Shown piece after piece: positions 17,226-26,548 of a DNA stretch of 58,715 nucleotides (its first letter is position 1; each line of letters starts with the position of its first letter). The stretch covers positions 1-58,715 of the forward strand of contig JAKMFX010000042.1 in the NCBI GenBank assembly GCA_022425195.1, in the 5' to 3' direction. Made by a program: the position numbers and the translations under genes. Below the pieces are notes generated by a model. It made no database searches. It was given only the letters and a program-made list of their open reading frames with translations, and was not told the DNA's origin. Source of the DNA: Flavobacteriales bacterium (GTDB lineage Bacteria; Bacteroidota; Bacteroidia; Flavobacteriales; UBA7430).

Positions 17226-19316
17226 TCAACGATGAACAACGAAACGAAGCATCTTATGATGAGTTTTGGAGGTAAGTCCAACAAAATATACACCCTCAGA
17301 ATAGGATTCAACAGATAATTTTAATGTACCAGTACTAAGAGGATTCCATTCTTTCATTTGGAGAACCTGCCCTAAAGTATTCAACACAGAAACTTGATAC
17401 ATCTCACCAGTATCATATGGCAAGGTTAGATTTAGCTCATTTCGTGTAGGATTTGGATACAACAGAACCTCTAAATCTTGATCTACTTCTGAGATCCCAA
17501 TATCCGTATTCGTGGCCAATTGAAATTTAAAATCATCGATGAAATAGTGAACAAGACTCGAGGAGTCAACTTCATCATCAAATACAATGGCACCCAATTG
17601 AGAACTTCCGTATTTATCATCAATGGTCCAATCAAAGTTCCAATCTGCCAATGACTCATTATTAATTGAAAGTACGACAAGATCACGGTCTAAATCTATT
17701 AACTGATTGATATCAAACCACTGCTGTTGAGGAAATGCAAACGCAATTGTGTCTCCACCAGCCTTAACAAATCCTTGACCATCATCATTAAACTGAATTT
17801 GATAGGCAGACATCTCCGTTGAGCACGAAGACTTATGGTATATGGTGAAAGCTGCACTCTTTCCATCGGGGACAAAGATCTTGTAAGACAGGTCAAAGGC
17901 ATTTTCGTCAAAACCCCCCAAATCTCTGGAAAATGTATTAGACCCATCACTCGAAGCAATCTCTAAATACTGTAGTCCTTCAGGGGCATTCACAGAATAT
18001 ATATTTGCCGAAAAGGTATCCGCGCAAAAGGCAGCCCATGAATTAGATTGTAAATACAACAAAGAGTCTGAGGTATAACTTTCAAAGTTATCGGAATCGT
18101 ATAGATTACCATAATAAGAAAGGTTGAAAGTCAAATTCAACTCGCGTTCTAATGAATCTGTAATGACCACAGAATAGCTCCCTGTTGAAAGATTAACAAG
18201 ACTGTCTGTAGTTTCTCCGTTATCCCATTCAATACGATAAGGAGAGACTCCAGAAGCGATGTCCAAATAGATGGCACCGTCATCCCCTAACTGACTACTC
18301 GTATGTTTTACTCGATGTTCTGCAATTAAATCGGGAATACCGCAGCCCTTGGAGTCCAACAAGGTCTTTCGATTGGAATAATAGTTCAATGCTAAGTGCA
18401 TTCTTTCCACCTGACCTTGACTGAACATGACCATCACTGAATCATTGACATACTCCATGTAATTCATAAACATATCAACACTTCCGCAAGAAACTTGCGG
18501 GTGAACAGGAATCTCGTAATAGGCTTCCTCAGAAGTAGGAGTATCGTCAACTCCGTCATCATGGTCACAACCACCAGAACCTTTTCCCCAAGTATGATTC
18601 AAATTGAAATAATGTCCTACCTCATGAACGAGCGTTTTCCCCATGTTAAAGGTGGGATGCTCGTTCTCTCCAAAATAATTATAGTCAACAACCACACCAT
18701 GCACAAGACCATGAGGTGAGGCTGAACTTGTTTTGTGAGGTGCATGCGAATAGCCCAATACATTACTGGATAATTTTGCCACCCAAATGTTTAAATAAGA
18801 ACTGGGATCCCATGCATCTGCTCCACCCTCTACAGCGTGCTTCACATTGTCCAAGGCTGAAGAAAAAGAACTGACATCCGTAGTATGTCTGAGAATTCCA
18901 CCGGTCGAATAACCATTGGGATCAACGGTGGCTAAACAAAACTCAATCGAAGGGTTCCCAATAAAGGATTCAAAGGTTTCTGGAGTTTGACTCAAATCCT
19001 CATTGGTCGCATTATAGGAGGTGTTCAACAGCTCTATTTGCTGATAAATGTCTGCGTCGGTAATATCCATATCATTATCTGAAGTATTTTTCACAATGTG
19101 AACAACCACAGGTATGGTGTAAGAAGTGTTAAACCTTCTTGATTTTTGATTCTTGAACCTCTCTAAAGCCTTTTCCTCTTTCTCTAAAAGCTTCAGGTAC
19201 TCTTGAGACTTAAAATGCTCTTCATGAATAGAATCAAAATGACAGCGAGGGCTATGTTTTTGAGCGTGAACCATGATGGGAACACACAGAAATAAAACCA
19301 AATATAAATATCGCAT
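17226..19316 (-). CDS. Secreted M43 (pappalysin-type) zinc metalloprotease with T9SS sorting domain
   Basis: A protein of 696 residues. It has a signal peptide (about 1-19, ending VHAQ), a propeptide-like stretch, and an M43 domain with the zinc motif HEVGHYFNLNH (about 227-237) and the Met-turn FMNYMEY further on. A Cys pair around CDHDDG is typical of M43. Next comes a SprB-like/PKD-like repeat (SPYRIEWDNG...LVNLSTGSYSVVITD), a beta-rich anchor-type domain, and a C-terminal T9SS domain (YPNPTRNEL...GVYFVGL). It is exported across the outer membrane and digests proteins or peptides. The ATG at 19316 is chosen over TTG at 19325. Confidence 0.93.
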   Translation of the reverse strand: MRYLYLVLFLCVPIMVHAQKHSPRCHFDSIHEEHFKSQEYLKLLEKEEKALERFKNQKSRRFNTSYTIPVVVHIVKNTSDNDMDITDADIYQQIELLNTSYNATNEDLSQTPETFESFIGNPSIEFCLATVDPNGYSTGGILRHTTDVSSFSSALDNVKHAVEGGADAWDPSSYLNIWVAKLSSNVLGYSHAPHKTSSASPHGLVHGVVVDYNYFGENEHPTFNMGKTLVHEVGHYFNLNHTWGKGSGGCDHDDGVDDTPTSEEAYYEIPVHPQVSCGSVDMFMNYMEYVNDSVMVMFSQGQVERMHLALNYYSNRKTLLDSKGCGIPDLIAEHRVKHTSSQLGDDGAIYLDIASGVSPYRIEWDNGETTDSLVNLSTGSYSVVITDSLERELNLTFNLSYYGNLYDSDNFESYTSDSLLYLQSNSWAAFCADTFSANIYSVNAPEGLQYLEIASSDGSNTFSRDLGGFDENAFDLSYKIFVPDGKSAAFTIYHKSSCSTEMSAYQIQFNDDGQGFVKAGGDTIAFAFPQQQWFDINQLIDLDRDLVVLSINNESLADWNFDWTIDDKYGSSQLGAIVFDDEVDSSSLVHYFIDDFKFQLATNTDIGISEVDQDLEVLLYPNPTRNELNLTLPYDTGEMYQVSVLNTLGQVLQMKEWNPLSTGTLKLSVESYSEGVYFVGLTSKTHHKMLRFVVHR

Positions 19317-19561
19317 ACGTATCAATTAACGAAGTAAAAGTACAATTTATTTCAACCTGTCAACCAATTATTCAAAAATCGTAAAACGAATTAAAATAAA
19401 TTGAGACCCCTTATAAAACCCAAATTAGATTTTACTTTACAGTTCTTGTGTAAGCATCTTCAACAGACACCAAATGTGAATATCCTCGTGTATAAAAGCT
19501 ATTCAATATGGCTTTTCTCAAAAGCATTTTATTTACATTTGGAAAGACTCAGATCTCAAAC

Positions 19562-21922
19562 ATGGCAAAAAAGAAAAAAAACAAATACCCCCAATTTGGT
19601 CTTAACTTTGAAAACAAAACAACACAAGTCGTTTTCGGTCTCTTTTTTTTAGGGCTATCCCTCCTATTTTTTCTTTCGTTTGTTTCCTTCATCTTCAACT
19701 GGAAAAAAGACTTTGATGTCTTACAACTAAGTTCTCTAGAACTTTTATTAGACTCCGAAATTACCGTTAATAATGCACTGGGGAATCTCGGAGCAACACT
19801 GGGCCAATTTTTCATATACAAACTCTTTGGGGTGGCCTCTTTTCTGATTCCCTTCTATCTTTTCATATCAGGTCTACAAACATTTACCAACCAGCATATT
19901 ATTAAGTTATTTCGCCTATTCAGAAATTCAATTTTTATAGGGATTTGGATCACCACTTTTTTCGGATTATTTCTCAGTCATGCAACCATTTTAAGTGGAT
20001 ACTATGGAGCCATCATTTCTTCATTCTTATCTCGGCTTTTGGGAACTACAGGCACAAGTTTGGTCTTGGGCTTCTCCATGCTTATTTTCTTGGGTATTTA
20101 TTACCGATGGACTCCTGAGAAAATTCAAGAATTCTTCAAAAGAAAAGAAAAAGAAGATGATTCTGAGGGTTTGAATACAAACACAATCATCGAAGAACCA
20201 GCCAATGATATCCCGTTGCATCGATCTGAAGCCAGGCCTTTAGATAATGATGATACTGAAACAGAAATCATCTCTGAAGAAATGTCTATTGAACTGCCTG
20301 AGAAGAAAGAAACAATAGACGCTTCTGTCGATGAGGTCGAACTAGATGTTGAGGTTAAGGACGAAGAAGTCCTCTCTGATAAAGAAGTCAATAAGGCACT
20401 TGAAGAATTCGGAGAATACGATCCAAAATTGGATTTAGGTCGTTACAAACACCCCACCATTGACTTAATGATTGAGTACCCCAACTCGCAAGTTACCGTT
20501 GACAAAGAAGAGTTAGAAGCCAATAAAAATCAAATTGTTGAGACTTTAAATAATTACAAAATTGAAATCTCTAAAATCAAGGCTACAGTAGGTCCTACTG
20601 TTACGCTCTATGAAATTGTTCCGGCTCCCGGTGTCCGTATTTCAAAGATCAAAGGTTTAGAAAATGACATCGCATTGAGTTTGGCAGCATTGGGAATTCG
20701 AATTATTGCTCCGCTACCTGGGAAAGGAACTATAGGTATAGAAGTCCCCAACAGTAAGCCGAGCATTGTTTCTATGAAATCTATTCTTGCCTCGGAAAAA
20801 TTTCAACATGCAGACTACGAACTTCCAATAGGCTTGGGGAAAACAATTTCGAACGAAACCTTTGTTGCCGATTTGGCTAAGATGCCCCATCTACTCATGG
20901 CAGGTGCAACAGGTCAGGGAAAGTCTGTGGGCTTGAATGCCATTTTAGCCTCTTTATTGTACAAAAAGCACCCCTCTCAACTAAAATTTGTCCTGGTTGA
21001 TCCGAAAAAGGTAGAACTCACCCTCTACAATAAAATTGAGCGCCATTTCTTAGCAAAACTTCCAGATTCAGAAGAAGCGATCATAACAGATACAACTAAA
21101 GTAGTAAATACAGTAAACTCTCTCTGTATTGAGATGGATTCCAGATACGACCTCCTCAAAAAAGCACAAGTGAGGAACATCAAAGAATACAATCACAAGT
21201 TTATAAACAGGAAGCTAAACCCAGAGAACGGACATCGCTACCTTCCCTATATTGTATTGGTGATTGATGAGTTTGCAGACCTCATAATGACGGCAGGTAA
21301 AGAAATCGAAACGCCCATAGCTCGATTGGCTCAACTGGCACGTGCCATTGGTATTCACCTCATTGTTGCAACACAAAGACCGACCACCAATATCATCACG
21401 GGTACCATAAAGGCTAACTTCCCTGCACGTATCGCATTTAGAGTAACCTCTGTCATCGACTCTAGGACCATAATGGATGCTGCAGGGGCCAATCAGTTAA
21501 TTGGTCGCGGGGATATGTTGATTTCTGATGGGAATGAAATCACGCGCTTGCAATGTGCTTTTATTGATACACCAGAAGTAGAGAAACTCACCGAATTCAT
21601 AGGCTCACAACAAGGTTATCCAATGGCATTTGAACTCCCTGAGTACGTGGGAGAAGAAGCGAAAGCCATCGGATCGATTGATTTAAATGATAGAGATGCC
21701 TTGTTTAGAGATGCAGCATCTGTCATTGTGATGCATCAACAAGGTTCTGCCTCCCTTTTACAACGTAAACTTAAATTGGGATACAACAGAGCTGGAAGAA
21801 TCATAGATCAATTAGAGGCAGCAGGTATCATTGGTCCTTTTGAAGGTAGTAAAGCCAGACAAGTCCTCATTCCTGATGAATACAGTTTAGAACAACTTCT
21901 TGACTCGGAAACGGAAGAATAA
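19562..21922 (+). CDS. ftsK: DNA translocase FtsK/SpoIIIE
   Basis: A protein of 786 residues. It has a basic start (MAKKKKNK), four TM helices (about 20-175), an acidic linker, the alpha/beta motor with Walker A GATGQGKSVGLN (about 448) and VIDEFADLIM as Walker B, and a C-terminal gamma winged helix (about 725-786) that reads KOPS sequences. FtsK pumps chromosome dimers to the septum for XerCD resolution. An upstream in-frame ATG at 19508 would add 18 residues, but the MAKKKK start is typical of the family in Bacteroidota. It is followed 73 bases later by lolA. Confidence 0.96.
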   Translation: MAKKKKNKYPQFGLNFENKTTQVVFGLFFLGLSLLFFLSFVSFIFNWKKDFDVLQLSSLELLLDSEITVNNALGNLGATLGQFFIYKLFGVASFLIPFYLFISGLQTFTNQHIIKLFRLFRNSIFIGIWITTFFGLFLSHATILSGYYGAIISSFLSRLLGTTGTSLVLGFSMLIFLGIYYRWTPEKIQEFFKRKEKEDDSEGLNTNTIIEEPANDIPLHRSEARPLDNDDTETEIISEEMSIELPEKKETIDASVDEVELDVEVKDEEVLSDKEVNKALEEFGEYDPKLDLGRYKHPTIDLMIEYPNSQVTVDKEELEANKNQIVETLNNYKIEISKIKATVGPTVTLYEIVPAPGVRISKIKGLENDIALSLAALGIRIIAPLPGKGTIGIEVPNSKPSIVSMKSILASEKFQHADYELPIGLGKTISNETFVADLAKMPHLLMAGATGQGKSVGLNAILASLLYKKHPSQLKFVLVDPKKVELTLYNKIERHFLAKLPDSEEAIITDTTKVVNTVNSLCIEMDSRYDLLKKAQVRNIKEYNHKFINRKLNPENGHRYLPYIVLVIDEFADLIMTAGKEIETPIARLAQLARAIGIHLIVATQRPTTNIITGTIKANFPARIAFRVTSVIDSRTIMDAAGANQLIGRGDMLISDGNEITRLQCAFIDTPEVEKLTEFIGSQQGYPMAFELPEYVGEEAKAIGSIDLNDRDALFRDAASVIVMHQQGSASLLQRKLKLGYNRAGRIIDQLEAAGIIGPFEGSKARQVLIPDEYSLEQLLDSETEE

Positions 21923-21962
21923 ATCTGTCCGAACAAACTTCCCGTTAACATTATAAAATTGC

Positions 21963-21970
21963 TAATTTTG
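21963..21970 (+). promoter_or_regulatory. Bacteroidota -7 box for lolA
   Basis: TAATTTTG, an exact TAnnTTTG match, ending 25 bases before the lolA ATG. It suggests lolA has its own promoter in addition to any read-through from ftsK. Confidence 0.55.
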
Positions 21971-21995
21971 CTTTATTCATTTCAGATCTACTTTC

Positions 21996-22628
21996 ATGAA
22001 AAACATTTTATTACTCCTTAGCCTTATATTAGCAGGATACAACTCACAAGCCCAAAGCGATTCTAGAGCAAAATTGATTCTTGATGAGGTAAGTGCTGCT
22101 ACAGATGCACTGGAAGTAATACACATAGACTTTGAATTTACACTCAGCAACGAAAGCGAAAATATCAGTGAGTCTTCTCAAGGATCATTAACCATCAGAA
22201 ACAATCAATACCTGTTGTCATTCATGGGACTGCAACAAATATGTGATGGAGAAACCGTTTGGACCATTTTAGAGGAAGATGAAGAGATTCAAATCTCTGA
22301 GATTGACTCTGCAGATGAGGAAGCTCTTACCCCTTCTAACTTACTTAAAATGTATGAAAAGGGATTCAGCTATGAGATGGGGAGAGAAAGTGAAAACTTA
22401 CAGATCATCTATTTATTGCCAGAAAACAAAAATGATATAGATTTCACCAAAATCGAATTATTGGTTGATACTCAGCTTAAACAAGTGAAAAATCTAAAGC
22501 AGTTTGGAGAAAATGGAACAAACTCTGAGTACACCATTCGCACCTTCTCACCGCTTATCATTCAAGACTCATCCTTTACCTATCAGGAAACGGATTATCC
22601 AGGATTTGACCTCATAGACCTTCGCTAA
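21996..22628 (+). CDS. LolA-like outer-membrane lipoprotein carrier
   Basis: A protein of 210 residues with a signal peptide (about 1-19, ending NSQAQ) and a LolA-type half-barrel: SRAKLILDEVSAATDALE, a SSQGSLTIRNNQYLLSF strand region, QQICDGETVWTI, and the SEIDSADEEALTPSNLL loop. LolA ferries lipoproteins through the periplasm from the inner to the outer membrane. The ftsK-lolA order is widespread in Bacteroidota. It is convergent with the UbiA-like gene with 34 bases between them; no hairpin terminator is visible. Confidence 0.88.
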   Translation: MKNILLLLSLILAGYNSQAQSDSRAKLILDEVSAATDALEVIHIDFEFTLSNESENISESSQGSLTIRNNQYLLSFMGLQQICDGETVWTILEEDEEIQISEIDSADEEALTPSNLLKMYEKGFSYEMGRESENLQIIYLLPENKNDIDFTKIELLVDTQLKQVKNLKQFGENGTNSEYTIRTFSPLIIQDSSFTYQETDYPGFDLIDLR

Positions 22629-22662
22629 AACATGTAAATACAACTAAAGTATTTATCTCCTA

Positions 22663-23514
22663 CTAAAATTCATTTTTTAATAACATCAGTAATCCCATAA
22701 GTATCGTCATTCCTTCGACTCCAAAAGTGAAAAATCTTTCGGGCAACTTTGGATGAGATTTATACAATAGTAGCATAGAAAACTCATAAGTCAAATAAAT
22801 AGCCAGAAAAGTATCTAAGGCAATAGTACCGGTAAAAAAGAATCGATAAGCAAGTATCAATTCAGCAAATAACAAAGCGACTATCCCTATCCATTTTGCC
22901 TTTTGAACTCCATATAGCTGGGGAAGGGTTCTCAAACTCATCTTATCAAATCGCAAATCTCTTACATCGAAAGGTATGGTTATTGCCAACACGAATAAGA
23001 AACGTTCAAAAAGTGTCAAATAATTTAGTTTTTCATCGTGTAATAAAGACGGTAATCCTTCGGTAACCATGGCCCATATGGTAGCAATTAAAACGATTTT
23101 CAGACCGGGGACATCCCTAAGTGGTATCCATTTCGATCCTGCTTTAAAAACGGGAATCACATAACTCAAAGAAACAAAAGCCATAGGAAGAAGGTACATC
23201 CACAGTGGCTTGTAAATAAACATAAAAAAATAGCAAGCTGATAAGCAAGAAAAAATGCAAATGACCCACAATAAAAAACGATATCTGAAGATCATTTCAT
23301 GACGAGTTGAGTCTCCTTCAAGCAACATAGGATGTACTCGAATCAAGCGAATAAAATTGTAAATAAAAAGCGTGGAGAAAAAAACAAAACCTAACAATTC
23401 AAGATGTCTAATTTGCCGAATATCAAGACTTACCCATGTTAATAGCAGTACTCCAAATGACACATAAACATTGCTTGAAACTAATAAATCTAAAGCTTTG
23501 ATGACAAATTTCAT
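22663..23514 (-). CDS. UbiA-superfamily-like membrane protein with degenerate first motif
   Basis: A polytopic membrane protein of 283 residues with about eight hydrophobic segments. The second aspartate motif of UbiA prenyltransferases is recognisable as FDVRDLRFDKMSLRTLP (D-x2-D-x3-D). The first motif, normally N-x3-D-x3-D, would fall at NFIRLIRVH and has no aspartates. Classical Mg-dependent prenyl transfer is therefore doubtful; it may use another donor or have lost activity. I prefer the ATG at 23514 to the TTG at 23523. It is divergent from gcvP, leaving about 98 bases for two promoters. The UbiA assignment is moderately sure, the substrate unknown. Confidence 0.7.
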   Translation of the reverse strand: MKFVIKALDLLVSSNVYVSFGVLLLTWVSLDIRQIRHLELLGFVFFSTLFIYNFIRLIRVHPMLLEGDSTRHEMIFRYRFLLWVICIFSCLSACYFFMFIYKPLWMYLLPMAFVSLSYVIPVFKAGSKWIPLRDVPGLKIVLIATIWAMVTEGLPSLLHDEKLNYLTLFERFLFVLAITIPFDVRDLRFDKMSLRTLPQLYGVQKAKWIGIVALLFAELILAYRFFFTGTIALDTFLAIYLTYEFSMLLLYKSHPKLPERFFTFGVEGMTILMGLLMLLKNEF

Positions 23515-23612
23515 AATGTTCAAAAATACTTATATTTTCCTCGATGGTAATGGATTCTAGACATCTTAATTTAGTAATTTTAAGCACACAAAAACTACAT
23601 AGTACACAAAGC

Positions 23613-26498
23613 ATGAATACAAACTCATTTGCACTTCGCCACATCGGTCCAGGAAAAGAAGCTGCCAAAGAAATGTTGGCAACCATTGGGCTCAATAACA
23701 TGGAGGAATTAATAAAAAAAACAATTCCCTCAAACATAAGGCTATCAAATGAATTGAATTTAAATGAAGCCATGAGTGAACAAGAATTCCTTGCTCACAT
23801 AAAAAATATTTCCTCAAAAAATAAACCATTCAATACCTATATTGGATTGGGATACAATGCAACCGTACTCCCAAGTGTCATCCAAAGAAACATATTGGAA
23901 AATCCAGGGTGGTATACAGCTTACACTCCTTATCAACCAGAAATTTCTCAGGGTAGACTCGAGGCACTCTTGAACTTCCAAACTATGGTCATTGACCTTA
24001 CAGGAATGGAAATTGCGAACGCTTCTCTTCTGGATGAAGCTACAGCAGCTTCTGAGGCTATGATCATGTTATACAACAGCCGATCGAGATCCAAGAGGAA
24101 AACAGATGCCAAAGAATTTTTCGTTTCCGAAGATTGTCTACCTCAAACCATAAGCCTTTTAGAAACACGATCTGAGCCCCTAGGGATTGAACTTGTTGTT
24201 GGTGACCATCGCAACTACGTATGTAACGACAAAACTTTTGGGGTCCTTCTCCAGTACCCTGCAGCAACTGGTGAAATTTATAACTATAGAAAAATTACAG
24301 ATCAGGCCCATCAGGCCGATGCATTTGTTTCGGTAGCAGCGGATCTATTATCCCTCAGCTTAATAGAATCGCCCGGCTCCTGGGGGGCTGACGTGGTAGT
24401 AGGCTCATCACAACGATTCGGAATTCCCATGGGCTATGGAGGACCACATGCAGCTTATTTTGCAACCAAAGAATCTTTTAAAAGAAGTGTTCCAGGACGA
24501 ATGATTGGACTCTCCAAAGATGAAAACAATCAACCTGCCCTTAGAATGGCTCTTCAAACCCGAGAGCAGCACATAAAGAGAGAAAAAGCCACTTCAAATA
24601 TCTGTACTGCACAGGTACTATTGGCCATCATGGCGGGAATGTACGCAGTGTATCACGGACCAAAGGGAATCACAAATATAGCCAAGCGAATCCACAAGAA
24701 AACAAATGCCTTGAGTACTGCCCTAAACAACATGGGGTATACTCAAAAAAACAAACAGTATTTCGATACGCTTTTGATTGACTTAAATGAGGTTCAGGCC
24801 GAGGAGGTCAACAAATTGGCAATCGGAGCCGAAATTAACTTCCTATACGTCGACAAACACACGCTGGGAATTAGCCTTAATGAAACAACAAGTACAGACG
24901 ATATCAATGATATATTAGCAGTACTCGCAGCGGCAAAAGGAAGTGTATTTGAGAGAATCAGTGAAACAGAGGGTCCATTAAGTATTTCTGACCAAAATCT
25001 GAGGAAAACGGATTTTATGCAACATAAAATCTTCAATTCTTACCACTCGGAGACTGAAATGATGCGGTACATCAAGAAGTTAGAACGTAAGGATCTATCA
25101 CTCACCCATTCCATGATTGCCTTGGGCTCATGTACTATGAAGCTTAATGCTGCAAGTGAAATGCTCCCACTGAATGAAAGCAATTTCAGTGCCTTGCACC
25201 CCTTTATTCCTAAAAACCAAGCTGAAGGTTACCAAGAAATTTTTACTGAGCTTGAAAAAGATCTTTGTGAAATCACTGGCTTTGCGGGAATGTCACTACA
25301 GCCAAATTCAGGTGCTCAAGGTGAATATGCCGGTTTGATGGTCATCAGAGCATATCACAGATCAAGAGGAGACGACCAAAGAAAGATAACCTTAATTCCA
25401 TCCTCTGCTCACGGAACAAATCCTGCATCAGCGGTGATGGCTGGGATGAAAGTTGTGGTTGTAAAGTGCGATGAAATGGGTAATATTGACCTTAATGACT
25501 TAAAAGAAAAAGCCGAAAAACATTCAGATGAACTGTCGGCATTGATGATTACCTACCCATCTACCCACGGTGTATTTGAGACCGAAATAAAAGAAATTAC
25601 CTCCATTATCCACAAACACGGTGGACAAGTATACATGGACGGTGCGAATATGAATGCCCAAGTTGGACTGACTTCTCCTGGAGAAATTGGTGCTGACGTA
25701 TGTCATCTCAATTTACATAAAACCTTTGCGATACCTCATGGAGGTGGGGGCCCAGGCATGGGTCCAATTGGAGTGGCTAAACAATTGGTCGAATTTCTTC
25801 CAGGACATCCAGTGGTCCCTTGTGGTGGTAAAAATAGCATTTCTCCAATTTCAGCAGCCCCTTGGGGATCCGCTTTGGTCTTACTAATCTCATACGGATA
25901 CATAAAAATGCTTGGCGCTTCAGGACTTAAAAAAGCCACAGAATATGCCATTCTCAATGCAAACTACATGAAAGCTTTACTCGAAAAGCATTACAAAATA
26001 CTTTACACAGGGGAAAATGATTGTGTCGCCCACGAAATGATTCTGGAGTGTAGGGATTTAAAAGCACTTAGTGGAATTGATGTCACAGATATTGCAAAGC
26101 GTCTTATGGACTATGGCTACCACGCTCCTACCGTATCCTTCCCAGTTGTAGGAACCTTAATGATTGAGCCCACCGAAAGTGAAAGTAAGGAAGAAATTGA
26201 TCGTTTTTGTGAGGCTTTGATTGCCATAAAATCCGAGATTAATCAAGTAATCTCCGGAGATATTGACGCAGAAGACAACCTTCTTAAAAACGCGCCTCAC
26301 ACTTTGGCTGAGAGCACAAGTGATCGATGGGAATACTCATATTCTCGTCAACAAGCCGCCTTTCCATTGCCTTGGGTAAGTGAAAATAAATTTTGGCCTG
26401 CAGTTAAAAGAATCGATCAAGCTTATGGAGATCGCAACCTAATCTGCTCATGTCCTGACATCAAAAGCTACGAAAATAACGCTTGTGAAGTCTCTTAA
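23613..26498 (+). CDS. gcvP: Glycine dehydrogenase (aminomethyl-transferring), P-protein
   Basis: A full-length single-chain P-protein of 961 residues, with fused N- and C-terminal PLP-fold halves. The N-half contains the TPYQPEISQGRLEALLNFQT motif, and the C-half has the PLP lysine in NLHKTFAIPHGGGGPGMGP (Lys near residue 702). It decarboxylates glycine and passes the aminomethyl group to the lipoyl H-protein. The start MNTNSFALRHIGPG is typical of the family, so the ATG at 23613 is preferred to the longer frame from 23544. gcvT and gcvH are not nearby, as is usual in Bacteroidota. Confidence 0.97.
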   Translation: MNTNSFALRHIGPGKEAAKEMLATIGLNNMEELIKKTIPSNIRLSNELNLNEAMSEQEFLAHIKNISSKNKPFNTYIGLGYNATVLPSVIQRNILENPGWYTAYTPYQPEISQGRLEALLNFQTMVIDLTGMEIANASLLDEATAASEAMIMLYNSRSRSKRKTDAKEFFVSEDCLPQTISLLETRSEPLGIELVVGDHRNYVCNDKTFGVLLQYPAATGEIYNYRKITDQAHQADAFVSVAADLLSLSLIESPGSWGADVVVGSSQRFGIPMGYGGPHAAYFATKESFKRSVPGRMIGLSKDENNQPALRMALQTREQHIKREKATSNICTAQVLLAIMAGMYAVYHGPKGITNIAKRIHKKTNALSTALNNMGYTQKNKQYFDTLLIDLNEVQAEEVNKLAIGAEINFLYVDKHTLGISLNETTSTDDINDILAVLAAAKGSVFERISETEGPLSISDQNLRKTDFMQHKIFNSYHSETEMMRYIKKLERKDLSLTHSMIALGSCTMKLNAASEMLPLNESNFSALHPFIPKNQAEGYQEIFTELEKDLCEITGFAGMSLQPNSGAQGEYAGLMVIRAYHRSRGDDQRKITLIPSSAHGTNPASAVMAGMKVVVVKCDEMGNIDLNDLKEKAEKHSDELSALMITYPSTHGVFETEIKEITSIIHKHGGQVYMDGANMNAQVGLTSPGEIGADVCHLNLHKTFAIPHGGGGPGMGPIGVAKQLVEFLPGHPVVPCGGKNSISPISAAPWGSALVLLISYGYIKMLGASGLKKATEYAILNANYMKALLEKHYKILYTGENDCVAHEMILECRDLKALSGIDVTDIAKRLMDYGYHAPTVSFPVVGTLMIEPTESESKEEIDRFCEALIAIKSEINQVISGDIDAEDNLLKNAPHTLAESTSDRWEYSYSRQQAAFPLPWVSENKFWPAVKRIDQAYGDRNLICSCPDIKSYENNACEVS

Positions 26499-26548
26499 TC
26501 ATTAAAATCAGTATCTTTCCCTAAAGAGAATCTAACAGAACTGCCCCC

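Noticed and set aside
17717-17959. Open frames on the same strand inside the M43 gene
   Set aside because: Shadows of a strong coding frame with no own start signal or recognisable protein.
24064-25957. Several antisense frames in gcvP
   Set aside because: Long antisense frames are expected over conserved coding sequence; none resembles a known protein.
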